64,000 nucleotides of DNA from contig JAFJTR010000040.1 in assembly GCA_022559985.1 (NCBI GenBank), positions 62,001 through 126,000 on the forward strand, in the 5' to 3' direction. A model generated the notes under the pieces. The model ran no database searches. It was not told the DNA's origin and worked only from the letters and a program-made list of their open reading frames with translations. Shown here in pieces: positions 22,737-33,100 of the stretch (position 1 is the first letter of the stretch; each line of letters starts with the position of its first letter). Both the position numbers and the translations under genes were made by a program. Origin of the DNA: Parastagonospora avenae f. sp. tritici 18332-5. Its lineage: Eukaryota; Ascomycota; Dothideomycetes; Pleosporales; Phaeosphaeriaceae.

Positions 22737-23108
22737 TTATTTCTTGATCATCTTCTTGGCGTGACATGCACTGCACACGACCCTCAAGCCCTCACCTTTG
22801 ACAACAATTTTGCTGTAGGTGCACATGATAGCTGTCTTGCCGCAACCCTCCCATGTCCACGCTGGGCCTAATCTCTAGCACGTAGTGCACTACTTTTTCT
22901 CCTAGTAGCCCGGCGATGGCACCAATTTTATGTCAGGGGCTGTAGTTATCGTCACACCGCACCTGTCGCACTGCTTTTCGCTAGCCTCTTGAATTAGGTG
23001 TTTATTATAGCATGATAAGCACTAAGTCGTGTAACAATAGGCGTTATAGAAATTCTTCATTTCGCTGCATTTATAATAATAATTATCTAGAAGCTTTGCT
23101 GCTAATAG
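22737..23108 (-). pseudogene. RIP-like cysteine-rich pseudogene
   Basis: The minus strand stays in one frame for about 123 codons before its terminal TAA at 22737-22739, interrupted only by TAG codons at 22875, 22890, 22902 and 23022; the next stop upstream is TAA at 23109. All four internal stops are TAG, the product of CAG-to-TAG (CpA to TpA), the change made by repeat-induced point mutation. Cysteine pairs CLSC, CDRC, CTTC and CSAC are intact, two of them directly next to a TAG, suggesting a zinc-binding protein. The region is TA-rich compared with its neighbours. No start codon or family can be given. Confidence 0.6.
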
Positions 23109-23453
23109 TTAAAGTGTCGGACCGTGAGTATCGGTAGGGACCTCGTCTGCTCAACACTGACCAACGAGCCGACTCGATCCTTCTTCGATCCTACTTCGGC
23201 CCGACTTGCGCTGCGCTCAGGTATACCTTCGTAGCACCTACGTTCATAGATCTATCAATACCAATATGAGTCACCAGAAGAACCTCGTTGTTGTTATTCA
23301 CCCGTACGATCGTATAAGGCCTACCAACATAAAGTATAGCTAGTAGAAAGATTAGCGATTTGTACTAGTCGCTTATGCTCTTGATGCGCATTAGGAATGC
23401 CTTGACTTGTGGATGAGATGGATGCAGCTGTGGAAATACACTGCCGATATCTT

Positions 23454-24257
23454 CTAGGACTGCGGCCGTTGCGGCATTGTTGTCGAAAAGCTTGCTATTG
23501 GGAATAGCGAAATCTGAGTCGCTTCTTCAGCAGACATGATCTCATCATCGTTCAGCTTGTCATAGTCGTTCTCAGTCAGCTCGTCATGGTCGTCTTCAAT
23601 CAGCTCATCCTTGGCTTCGTCGTCACTCAAGGGAACGTGATCCATCTTGGCCTTCTTCAAGGTCGCTGACGTGATGGGCATCCGACTCCGCTTTGGCTGA
23701 TGCTTGGACGGAAGTTCAAAGGCTGCAGCTTCGTCTGAACCGTCCTCATCCTCATCTCCGCTCCTATCCTTGCTCTTGCCCGAAGTCTGCTGTGCTGGAA
23801 GTCGTAGCGGAGCCATAAAGTGCTTCTCTTCCCAGGCATCATCACTGTCGTAGCGATTGGGAATATTGGGGGACACGTATTCTTGCGCAGGCGCTTCATT
23901 CAGTGCGATAATCGTACGCAATTCCCTTCTGTGGCGCTAAGCCTCTGCGCGAGCCGCTCAGATATATGCCTGCTTTGATCAGACACATATAGCAGCAGCA
24001 GAAATTCCTAACATACAAGATCTCTCAGATCATCCTTGCGCCTCTCAGCATGAGAGCTTGGTGCCGACAGCGTCAGTGCATGCGCAGTGTCTTCGTCGAC
24101 AGTCGTCCTTGCAGATGTCTCCTAAACACACGTCAGTAACTGTTGACAGCATCTCTAGAGCTGATACGTGCGCGCTAACTACATGAGCAAACGTGTTAAG
24201 TGAAGCTTTGATAGTGGCTTACATTTCATCGTCTTCGTCATGGTGAGGTCGCGCCAT
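23454..24257 (-). CDS. acidic protein of unknown function
   Basis: Four exons give 209 aa: 24223-24257, a 7-nt micro-exon 24168-24174, 24017-24121 and 23454-23936. The 23454-23921 frame alone has no ATG (it begins with TTG). The model from the ATG at 24257 (MARPHHDEDDE) keeps phase throughout, uses GTAAGC, GTATCA and GTATGT donors, and yields a continuous hydrophilic sequence. A Lys/Arg patch (KHQPKRSRMP) precedes an acidic, loosely repeated stretch (DELIEDDHDELTENDYDKL). No domain is recognised; a nuclear role would be a guess. In another frame downstream, to a stop at 23365, lies a protein-like tail (HPQVKAFLMRIKSISD), so a further intron or a one-base frameshift is possible. Confidence 0.5.
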
Positions 24258-25993
24258 GACTGCGCTGTGACTGCGACACGTCTGAAGTAGGCGAAGAACG
24301 ATGACTGAAGCAAGTAGAGAAGAGACAAAGATCGAAGAAGCTAGTAGAGTTGCAGAAGCATGGTGACGCGACTTGTTGAGGTCTGTATGCGGGGTAAGTG
24401 AGGTTTTGAGGAAGGAGCGACCAGCGCAGCATGTAATGAAACGTAAGATCTACGACCACGGCAACCTCTGAGGCTAGCTGAACATATAAGCAGAGACTCA
24501 AGTGTAGATGGCTGCATTGTATTCCAGTGTAATGATGATGTTAGCAAGAATAGTGTGAATCCAGGCAGTGCGCGATGTTTGCCGGCGTCTTCAGCCGCGC
24601 TCTGGGCATGGTGCAAAGCAGAGCGCAGCTGACATTTGCGACGGTCTCTAGCAGAGCATATTCGTGATGCGGTCGAAAGTAACGAGCTCAGAGCCTTCCA
24701 CGAGAGTAAGTCGCTTCTCGAATGACAGGTTCCTACATATTAGCATTAGCTTATAGAATAGGCTGTGGCTGACATTCTGCTCTGCCAGTAGTACGCGTTA
24801 TCAATAGTTGTAATTCGGAAGCACAGATTTCGAAGAAGTCAGAAAGCGATGATTGAGATACACAAAAAACTGCTTAGGTAGGCCCTTTTAGAATGAGAAA
24901 AATAGCACAAGGAAGATCTCTTTCCACGTTCACACATATTCACAGTTCAGATGTTTTCTAGCACGATACCTTTGAACACGGAAACTATGTCTACGCGCTC
25001 TCGACTTCCGGCCCATCTACGGCGAGCAACCATCGAGAGCGGTCAGTATGCCTTGCCAATCTTTCAGGTGTACGATGCTGAGACCAATAGCTAAAGTCTG
25101 TTTTGATCAACTAACAGCCTGAAGCAATAAGTAGCATCGCCAAGTTTCTAATGCAACGGCAGTGCTTCATGTGTAGCTTCAGGCGATTGCACAAGCTATT
25201 GCTCTGTTGCACTTCAATAGCTTGCCGTTGTAATTGACAAGAGGGAGTATAGCCGCTCTAGCTTGCTGGTTCGGCGATGTCTGCAACGGCCAGGAGATAT
25301 TTCAGTCATGCGACATGAAGCTAGAAAGAAGTAACCATTAAATCGAACATCACGTTTGCACGACACACATCAGCACACGTCAACATAGCGGCGACCTGGG
25401 TTTTCTCATTACTCGCCGCTAAATCATCCGCCGCCGTTCCGACCATCCAAGCGGTCTGGTGAATCTGTTCCGCAATCCGAGCTTCCCACTTAAGGGGTCG
25501 CTCTCCAGCACGGTTCTTCATAACCATCGCAGCACCATAGCTTCAAAAATGAATATCGCCCTATCCTCTTTTCCCTTTCCAATCCATCCAAACGCACACA
25601 TCAAACAAAGGAAACCGGTTTCGATAGTCGTCATGTACTCTCTCCGCAAGCGGAGAGGGATAGATGTAGAGCGGGGGAGGGGGATTAGGTGACGCGAGGG
25701 CGGTAGCAAAACACCACGACTGTGTTAAGAGACAAATGTGAGAGTAGAGGAAAAGATGCATCGGGTCCAGTACGCCGTAGAAAGCCATTGACGCGAAATC
25801 GATCCGCGGCCATTGTTTTTTCTGGGGTTTTATCCTTTTGTGAATCAGGAAGGAGGAGCGCGTGCACAAGCATTGTCGCTTGGTTGGCAATTTGGGTTGA
25901 GTGTGGAGTTGAAAGTTGGTCAAGTTGGGTGAACTCCGGTCGTGTTTGTGTGTTTGCGGTCTTTCTTCAACGACTCCGCAGTTCTAGTACGAT
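24258..25993. other. gene-poor region
   Basis: The 1.7 kb between the acidic-protein gene and the BTB gene. A 31-codon plus-strand frame at 24575-24667 reads like a mitochondrial presequence but stops at once. A 68-codon minus-strand frame at 25321-25527 has no recognisable content. Nothing else is seen. Confidence 0.45.
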
Positions 25994-26860
25994 CTATATC
26001 GTGCGAGGCGTGCCACGAACGTTGTTCGCGTCCGTCAAGTCATCGACGTGATTGCAGAGAGCGACAAAGAGGTCGAAAAAGAGCTGACCGCCCTCTATCA
26101 TCTCATTTTGCATGGTGCCTGACTTCTTAAAGGTCGAACGAGATCGGATGACCAAGGCCAGGTAATGAGCGCGAAGCTTGCTGTCGTTGTCCGGGGTGTG
26201 GGCGTAGGCGTATCGAGCGCTGCGCAATATGACGCCCACTTCGATGCCAGATTGGAGACCCTGCTTCTTCAGAGAAAGCGCCTTGAGTTCCTTAAGGCCA
26301 TACATCTCTGCAGCGCAATATACAGCAGTATCGCGGAGGAGGACTTCGCCCACACCGTTGTGGAAGAAGGTTGGCTCGACTGCCATAGCGCGGTCGCCTT
26401 TGTTTGGATTGGGGGAGGTTCCAGCATTCTCGAGGACCCAGTTGGATCGGCGTTTGTCGTGGATCAATCGAGGATAGTAGTCCCCCTTGTAGAGATATTC
26501 GAGCACGGCGCTGAATATCTCTGGTTCCTCGGCTGGTAGGTCGATGCGCCGATTCGTAGACTCGAAGAATTGAGTGCCCAAGAGAGAGGCGAAGAACGGG
26601 GAGTGCGATAACACATCCTCGTGTGCGGCGAAGAGCCGCCCTTCGGAACCGACCACTACCGTGACGATAGCAGAGGTCAGGCTGGGCGAGCCCTCCATCA
26701 TTGGGCTGTCCTTGCGCGTCTCTTTGCGAGAGTCTAGTTTTTCGGCGACCGCCTGCTTCTGCTTCGACTTCTCGTGGAACGATCTCTTCGTCGGTTGCTT
26801 GGTAATCTTGCCGGTTGTTGAACGCTCCTTCGAGCTAGCGAAAGTGCGTTTCCCAAACAT
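25994..26860 (-). CDS. BTB/POZ domain protein
   Basis: Single exon, 288 aa from the ATG at 26858-26860 (MFGKRTFASSKERSTTG). The frame extends to 26935, but only to a TTG. After a basic N-terminal tail, the BTB fold starts near residue 65 (AIVTVVVGSEGRLFAAHEDVL, the usual V-x-V-G ... F-x-x-H-x-x-x-L pattern). It continues SPFFASLLGTQFFES ... IDLPAEEPEIFSAVLEYLYKGDYY. A ~130-residue helical region follows (AVYCAAEMYGLKELKALSLKK). BTB domains dimerise or bind cullin-3; such fungal BTB-only proteins mostly have unknown partners. Confidence 0.85.
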   Translation of the reverse strand: MFGKRTFASSKERSTTGKITKQPTKRSFHEKSKQKQAVAEKLDSRKETRKDSPMMEGSPSLTSAIVTVVVGSEGRLFAAHEDVLSHSPFFASLLGTQFFESTNRRIDLPAEEPEIFSAVLEYLYKGDYYPRLIHDKRRSNWVLENAGTSPNPNKGDRAMAVEPTFFHNGVGEVLLRDTAVYCAAEMYGLKELKALSLKKQGLQSGIEVGVILRSARYAYAHTPDNDSKLRAHYLALVIRSRSTFKKSGTMQNEMIEGGQLFFDLFVALCNHVDDLTDANNVRGTPRTI

Positions 26861-28361
26861 CTTGAGTGAAGAGACTGATCTGAACGAGCGACTGAGGTGG
26901 GTAAAAAGAGTGGACGGGTTGAATTGACGCAGCAAAGTGGGCTCTGGAAGAACTTAAATTCGCACTTTTGGGGTAAAATGCCGAATCCAAGAACTTGAAG
27001 TGTCTTCTACAGCGAGGGTAGAAACACACCGTATTGTCTGAGCTGTTCTTGTCTGATGCGCGTGAGGAACAAACAAGTGGGGAAGGCTGGTGCTTAAGTA
27101 CAGCTCATGATTAGCCTGCCAAGCGCTGGAACCCTGCCGCCTGCAAGGCTGTGCTAAGAAACGAAGCATCCTATTCGTCAATGGCTCTGTCGTGCTTCAA
27201 CGTAGACACCGCTGCCTTGGAGCCTGAAATCCACGCTGTTGATATGGCGCTCCAGTCTCATGCGTGGCGCGCATGTGCAAGAGCATGGAAGGCATTGGTC
27301 AGCAAGGACAACGCAGCGCATGACGTAGGCATTGCAAGGCACGAGCCATACTCCAAGATTGAGTGAAGCATGGCACTGTTCTATCGCGAACGAACTTTAC
27401 ACTCAATGATCTCAGGTCTTGACGCGACTGAGGTTGTTGCAACGCGCCTTCCACACGATGTAACGTGACTTTCAAGTCGACCATGATTGCTGCCCGGGTG
27501 TGACTCACAAGGCAACTTTCCGGGAAGATCCTCGCGTAGCGTCAGGTAAGGCTGTTATCGATATGGCCGGCGGAACCCAACCCCATGGTTTGTGGTAAGA
27601 GAAGGATTCGTTGAAGCCAGGCGTGAGAGACGGGCGGCAGATAACCAGAACACATTAAAATGTCGATCTACCATCGGCATGCTTAGACCACCATCACGAA
27701 GACAATCTGAGTAGATTCTCTACATTTCCAATATCTGCCTTGTTCCGAACTCGCTCTTGTGATCAAGAACAGGTCCTGAACAGGTTCACCGTTCAGGTTA
27801 GCTTAGAGTTAGAATTAGAGTTAGGATTAAAGTTAGAGTAAGAGTAAGGATCGTAGACATATGGAAAGCGTCGCTATGGAGGCAACGACCTCTACTTTCT
27901 GCGAGAAGCGCTTAGCATGCTGACAGTAGGTCAAGCTTTCCCTGCGCGCACCGTACGAGACTACTGTAGACATGTGTCAGAGTGATTGAAAATCGAACTT
28001 CAAGCATTATCGACTGTGATTCTGCCATACTGCAGGTGCTGGAACCAAAGATAGCGCATTCACGTTAAATAGCTCGTGACCACAGTGTTGGCCGTGAGTA
28101 CCAGGGATAACTGCCCAGGTGTGTCGAGCAGGACGAGTTGCTAGTGTGACAAGGAAAAGGCGCTAGCAGGCCGACAGTTGTTCCGGGCCGGTGCGTCATC
28201 CTTCAACAGTACATACTCACCAGCGAACGCACCCACCTTTACACGTCACTACTGAGAACCTTCTGGATTGCTAGAGCGCTGTCACGGCATCTGCTTCGTT
28301 CTCAGCCCGCTCTCCGCCACCACTCCCATTTGCACGCAAACGATACATCACAACCGCCACA
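26861..28361. other. divergent intergenic region with telomere-like tract
   Basis: A 1.5-kb region holding the promoters of the BTB gene (leftward) and the E2 gene (rightward). It includes the degenerate hexamer tract at 27803-27850. No further gene is supported. Confidence 0.5.
27803..27850 (+). repeat. degenerate TTAGGG-like hexamer tract
   Basis: Eight consecutive 6-bp units: TTAGAG, TTAGAA, TTAGAG, TTAGGA, TTAAAG, TTAGAG, TAAGAG, TAAGGA. Each differs from the fungal telomere unit TTAGGG by one to three bases, mostly G to A. The hexamer register is kept throughout. It could be a decayed interstitial telomeric repeat or an unrelated purine-rich microsatellite. Confidence 0.55.
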
Positions 28362-28921
28362 ATGAGTACCGGTGCGAAGAAGCGCATCATGAAGGCACGC
28401 CTCTCGCATGTTGCTTGCACGGACTACACTGACGATGCGCAGGAATATGCCGAATGTCAGGCGGATACACCAGCGGGCATAACGATCAACTTCGATGAGC
28501 AGAATATTACGAAATGGGAAGTGGTTATGGACGGCCCTGAACAATCCATCTACGCTGTACGTTTGTGGTATTCCAACGACATTCAGCAGCTGCTAACTGC
28601 GCTCAGGGCGGCCACTTCAAGCTAGAAATAAACTTTCCGAACGAATACCCGTTCAAGCCACCGGTCGTCAGCTTTAGGACCAAGATCTACCACCCGAATG
28701 TGACCAACGATGACAAGGGCTCCATGTGCCTCGGGTTGCTTCGTCCTGAAAGCTGGAAACCCCCGAATAAGGTAGTTGCTGTTTTGCGCCTGATTCAGAC
28801 GCTTTTGATTGAGCCAAACGTGGACGATGCGATCGAGCCCTCCATCGCCAACGAATACCGCGAAAACCGCAAAGAGTTTGAGAAGAATGCAAAGGACTGG
28901 GTCAAGCGTTATGCCAAGTAG
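28362..28921 (+). CDS. ubiquitin-conjugating enzyme E2, UbcH7/UBE2L3-like
   Basis: Three exons (28362-28394, 28443-28556 and 28607-28921) give 153 aa, the normal length of a core E2. The start MSTGAKKRIMK joins EYAECQADTPAGITINF after removal of a 48-nt GC-AG intron; without removal, the frame stays open but inserts 16 foreign residues into helix 1. Core motifs are intact: YPFKPPVVSF, HPN at residues 78-80, and the active-site Cys at residue 90 in GSMCLGLL. The ESWKP and NKVVAVL segments after the Cys recall UBE2L3 more than UBE2D. It transfers ubiquitin from E1 to RING/HECT/RBR-type ligases. Confidence 0.93.
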
Positions 28922-30125
28922 AGCGGAGGAATATAGGGCGGCATCTATGGTTTCCACACACAGTATGTTTTGCATGCACAAGGCGTTTGGCGAATGTTGC
29001 ATTAGGGCGGAGCTTTCTTCCGCACCTGACATGAAGCGATGTGTATATGGACAGGAGAGTAAATCTAAGGCACTTGGTCATTTTTTCTTCATTCTTCGGA
29101 GTTGTGCTTGTATGCACTAATTGAGATGAGATGCACAAGTTATGTCGTCATGGGCAATTTCGGTTCTCGAAGCTCGAGCAGCAGATCAGAGAAGTTTGCA
29201 GGGAAGGGATTTGCAAAACCAAGTTAGTCGCGATCGCAATGCGGACAGTGAGCTGCCATCTCCGGAGTGACACGCGAGCGTTGTTCACCGTAAAGAGCAT
29301 GATCTCAGCATGGGCGGTGCTCATGTCAAGAGTGCAAATCAAACGAGTCAGCCCCACGGCGTTGACTTCATTTGCATGCAAACATCGCCAGTTCAAGCAG
29401 GCTAGCAGCACCCCCTGGAATAACGTTTTTCTCCTGTAGCTTCATTCCTCTTGGGATGCGAGCATATTTGTGGGCGAGAACGAGGGCGCCTGTGACTCCG
29501 CTGACAGCTGCGCGACGTGCTGTGATGTCCCAAATGGCACGCGTGTGAGGATCCGAGCCATTTGTCCCTTTGCGAGCGCTTGTGCATTACCGGGAGACCG
29601 TTTCATGTCGTGTTGGCGTCTCGAGCAGGCACATCCAGGGCGTCAGCTCCGCTCGGCCCGCTATTCGGGGATGTGCCTGCAACGCCGCAGAGTTTAGCGC
29701 GAGGCATCCGTGCCATGATTGATGAGCAATCCCATCGTCTTGAAGCCTCCTTCCGTGCATAATCCGAGTGCTGCCGCAAGCACTCGAGTCTACTTTTTCT
29801 CTCTACGTCTGGACAGTCACGAGGCACATTGTATCACCACGCTCCTTAGCATTAGTGTATTTCATTATTCCTCGCGTTGTACCCGGCCTCTGGAATCAGC
29901 TCCGACCCTCGACGGTAGGACGTTAGGCATTGCACCGGTTCTGGCCTCAAACGCGCAAAAGCAACTTGTGCGCGCACACTGCTTTCCCCCACACGCTCGA
30001 CTCTGCCGAACTGCACAAACCATCCGCCATCGAGAATGTTTCCGCAAACCTTCACGACCAACGACCTCTGTTCCTTCTCGATCGAATGAGCATCCGCGTT
30101 GCTCAACCACAACCTTCAGCCCTCG
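28922..30125. other. intergenic region
   Basis: A 1.2-kb stretch between the E2 and RabGAP genes, both plus strand, holding the E2 3' flank and the long RabGAP 5' flank. A low-confidence small spliced frame on the minus strand (29368-29606) is listed separately. Confidence 0.5.
29368..29606 (-). CDS. possible small spliced gene (55 aa)
   Basis: The ATG at 29604-29606 begins a 16-nt exon (29591-29606). A GTAATG donor and an ACAG acceptor join it in phase to exon 29368-29519. The product begins MKRSPARRAAVSGVTGALVL and continues through a short hydrophobic-basic sequence to a TGA. It resembles a tiny mitochondrial or membrane protein, but no family is recognised and chance is possible. Confidence 0.2.
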
Positions 30126-33100
30126 ATGGCCCACGTCTCAGCGCGACTCGGCACCACTGAGGTCGCTCCCAGCCGCGAGTTCGGTGGTGTCCCAGAGTCG
30201 GCAATTTCGTCGAGGCTGCCGTCGCTCGCCTACCGTGCTCAAGAGTTCACGCCGCCAACCTCGCCGCAACAGCAGAGAGGTTTTGGCTCTGGCCGAAACA
30301 AACATCCAGCGCAGCTACACATGGACACGCCCAACTCGCCTATTTACGATGTCCAGGCGTACGATTCGTCTGCACCTCTGCCACCCTTGGCTGGCCTGCC
30401 GTCGCCCAAGTACCCTCTCCCAAGGCAGCGTGCACCTTCACTTCTTCGTCACGCAGTCCCTTCGCCCTCACCTTCCTACATGAACGGCGGATTTCCGCCC
30501 ATGGAGCAGTCCAGCTCGCCAATTACCGCTCCTGTGATGATGAGGCAGGGCAGCGGCCCCGGCTCCCCTGACCTACGAGCGATCTATAACCCTCTTGCCG
30601 CCAATCCGGTCCATCCAAATGGGCCAACTTCGTCACCCAGCGAGGAACTTCCCAACGCTTTCGCCCCACAGAGAAATCGGGGATTCACCAGTTCTTCACA
30701 GACAGGATTCCAACCGCATCCACCGCTCCGATCCAAGACCTCTATACCTGACTACGCCCAGCTCCGAGGAAACATACGATCGAATCTGTCTGGCACGTAT
30801 AAACCGAATCGCGGCGTTCAGAATCCGAACTGGTCACACACAGACTACTACCCTCCACCTTCCCGGCCGTTCCGCACAGAAGAGCCTCGGCAAAGCTTTA
30901 GGTCAGGCTGGACGAATGCATCCTCTAGCGTGATAGAAGCAAGCGAGACGGAAAGGAGCAGCATAGCGACTGCACGAAGCTCTGTAGCAAGCGAACATCC
31001 GGCAAGCATCTACTCCAGAGATCGATCGCGGGATAGGTTCAGAGACCGTGACGATTCACCTGATACTCTACACATCTACGACGTGCCAGAAGACGACTAT
31101 AACATGGACGCAGTCGATGATGTGATCGATTCATATTGCTACGACGAAGAAGATGACAACATCGCATCAGAATCCTTCAACGGAGACACCCGGCTTGGGT
31201 TCAGCTCTTCGCCCACACCCTTGGACTCCGAGCCCCCAGAGCTCTCGCAAACACCTTCGCGCGACCTTGACTCATTGAGCTCATTCCATTCATCTGAGCG
31301 TCTCAAGGACTGGAACGAACGCCCCTCATCTTACCTGCAGGACTCTTCAGACAGCAACGCGGAGCAACTTGGGCCAATACGAGAACATTTGTCGACCGAA
31401 TCCCCCACCGCGCTGATTTACTCGGATCCCACAAATACGCTGGAGAATGTCACAAACCCAGATCTAACTGAGGCCACAGACCTCTCCAAGAGAGTTCCGG
31501 CACCCATACAGATCAAACCTCTTCCAATGCAACAAGGGCCCCGAAATGAAGACTTCTCCACGCGACCTGAGAGTAACCGACAATCAACTACACTACACCG
31601 CTCTAGTGAAGAGATACCTCGCCGCGTGTCCGTTTCAATACAAGCCCTGGCTTTCGGTGAGCCTGCTACGAAGGCTCGCCCAGCTCTCGTACAGTATAAG
31701 GCTTATGTTCCGAACAACGCCAACGTGGATCGGTCTCAGATGACGAACATTCAGCGCGAGATTACCAAGCTTCCTCAGCTACCGCTGAACAAGTCCAGAA
31801 TGTCGCGTCAAGACTGGGCACAAATCCAGGCATATTCCAAGAGACACAGCAAAAGACCGAGTGCGTCCAGGACATTATCAAGTGAATCCGCTGGCTCCGA
31901 TGCGGCTGCTGCGCTGCAGTCCCCGCCATTGAAGAAATCCGAGCCTCTTCCGGAGGTTGACGAAGATGAAGCGATTCCACGCCGAGCCTCGACGAGTGTG
32001 TATGACCGACGCAGTGCTCTGTTCAATCTGGGTATGATTGCATCAGGTGCGATGGCGAGCCCAAAGCCGGCAACGCCCACTCTTCCGCGCCCCCAACTTA
32101 CAAGCGCCCCATCTCAGGTGCGCAAGGCCGCAAGTCCACTGGAAAGAGATCGTTACGGCTTCAAAAAGGCATCCGACAAAATTACGGTGCAGCAGTACAA
32201 CGCATGGGCTTCCAAGTATGAGGAGCACATTTCCCGACGAAGGAACAAGTGGATTGCGCTCATGACAAAAATGGGCCTCTCGACTACTGACCCCACCCAG
32301 TTCCCTGACATGTGCGACAAAGTCAAGCGATACGCACGGAAAGGGTATCCTCCAGAGTGGCGCGGAGCGATGTGGTGGTACTACTCTGGTGGCCAGCACA
32401 TGATCAAACAGACAGAAATGGTTGGCCTGTACGCATCACTCGTTGCTCGGGTGAAGAAGGACGAGCTCAACAAAGATGACAAAGATGCGATTGAGCGGGA
32501 TCTGGACAGGACATTCCCCGACAACATCCACTTCCGCCCGGAACTAGCGACAGATCTTCTAGATGGAGAGTTTGAGGGTGAGCCACAACTGATCAAAGAC
32601 TTGCGAGAAGTCCTCTCATGTTTCGCTCTCAACAACCCGAACATCGGCTATTGCCAATCGCTCAACTTCATTGCCGGCCTCCTCTTGCTCTTCCTGAAGC
32701 AAGACAAGGAAAAGGCATTTGTCATGCTCACGATCATCACACGCAACCATCTTCCTGGTGCCCACGCTCGCGCTCTCGCCAATACCGAGGTGAACGTCCT
32801 CATGATGTTGATCAAGGACTATCTTCCCAAAGTCTGGAACTCTATCAATGACACGGACCTGATCAACAGCGGTGCTGGATCAAATGCTCACCCGAACTCA
32901 AAGTTCCAACGCCAACCCACCGTTGCGCTATCATGCACGTCATGGTTCATGAGCATCTTCGTTGGTGTGCTCCCGATTGAGACCGTCCTTCGCGTTTGGG
33001 ACACGTTTCTATACGAAGGTCCGCGCGCCTTGTACCGCTACGCCCTGGCTCTTTTCAAGCTCAGCGAGCCGGACATTAGGAAATACCGCCCGATTGACCC

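Noticed and set aside
25321..25527. 68-aa minus-strand ORF
   Set aside because: No recognisable family and isolated in a gene-poor gap; could be chance.
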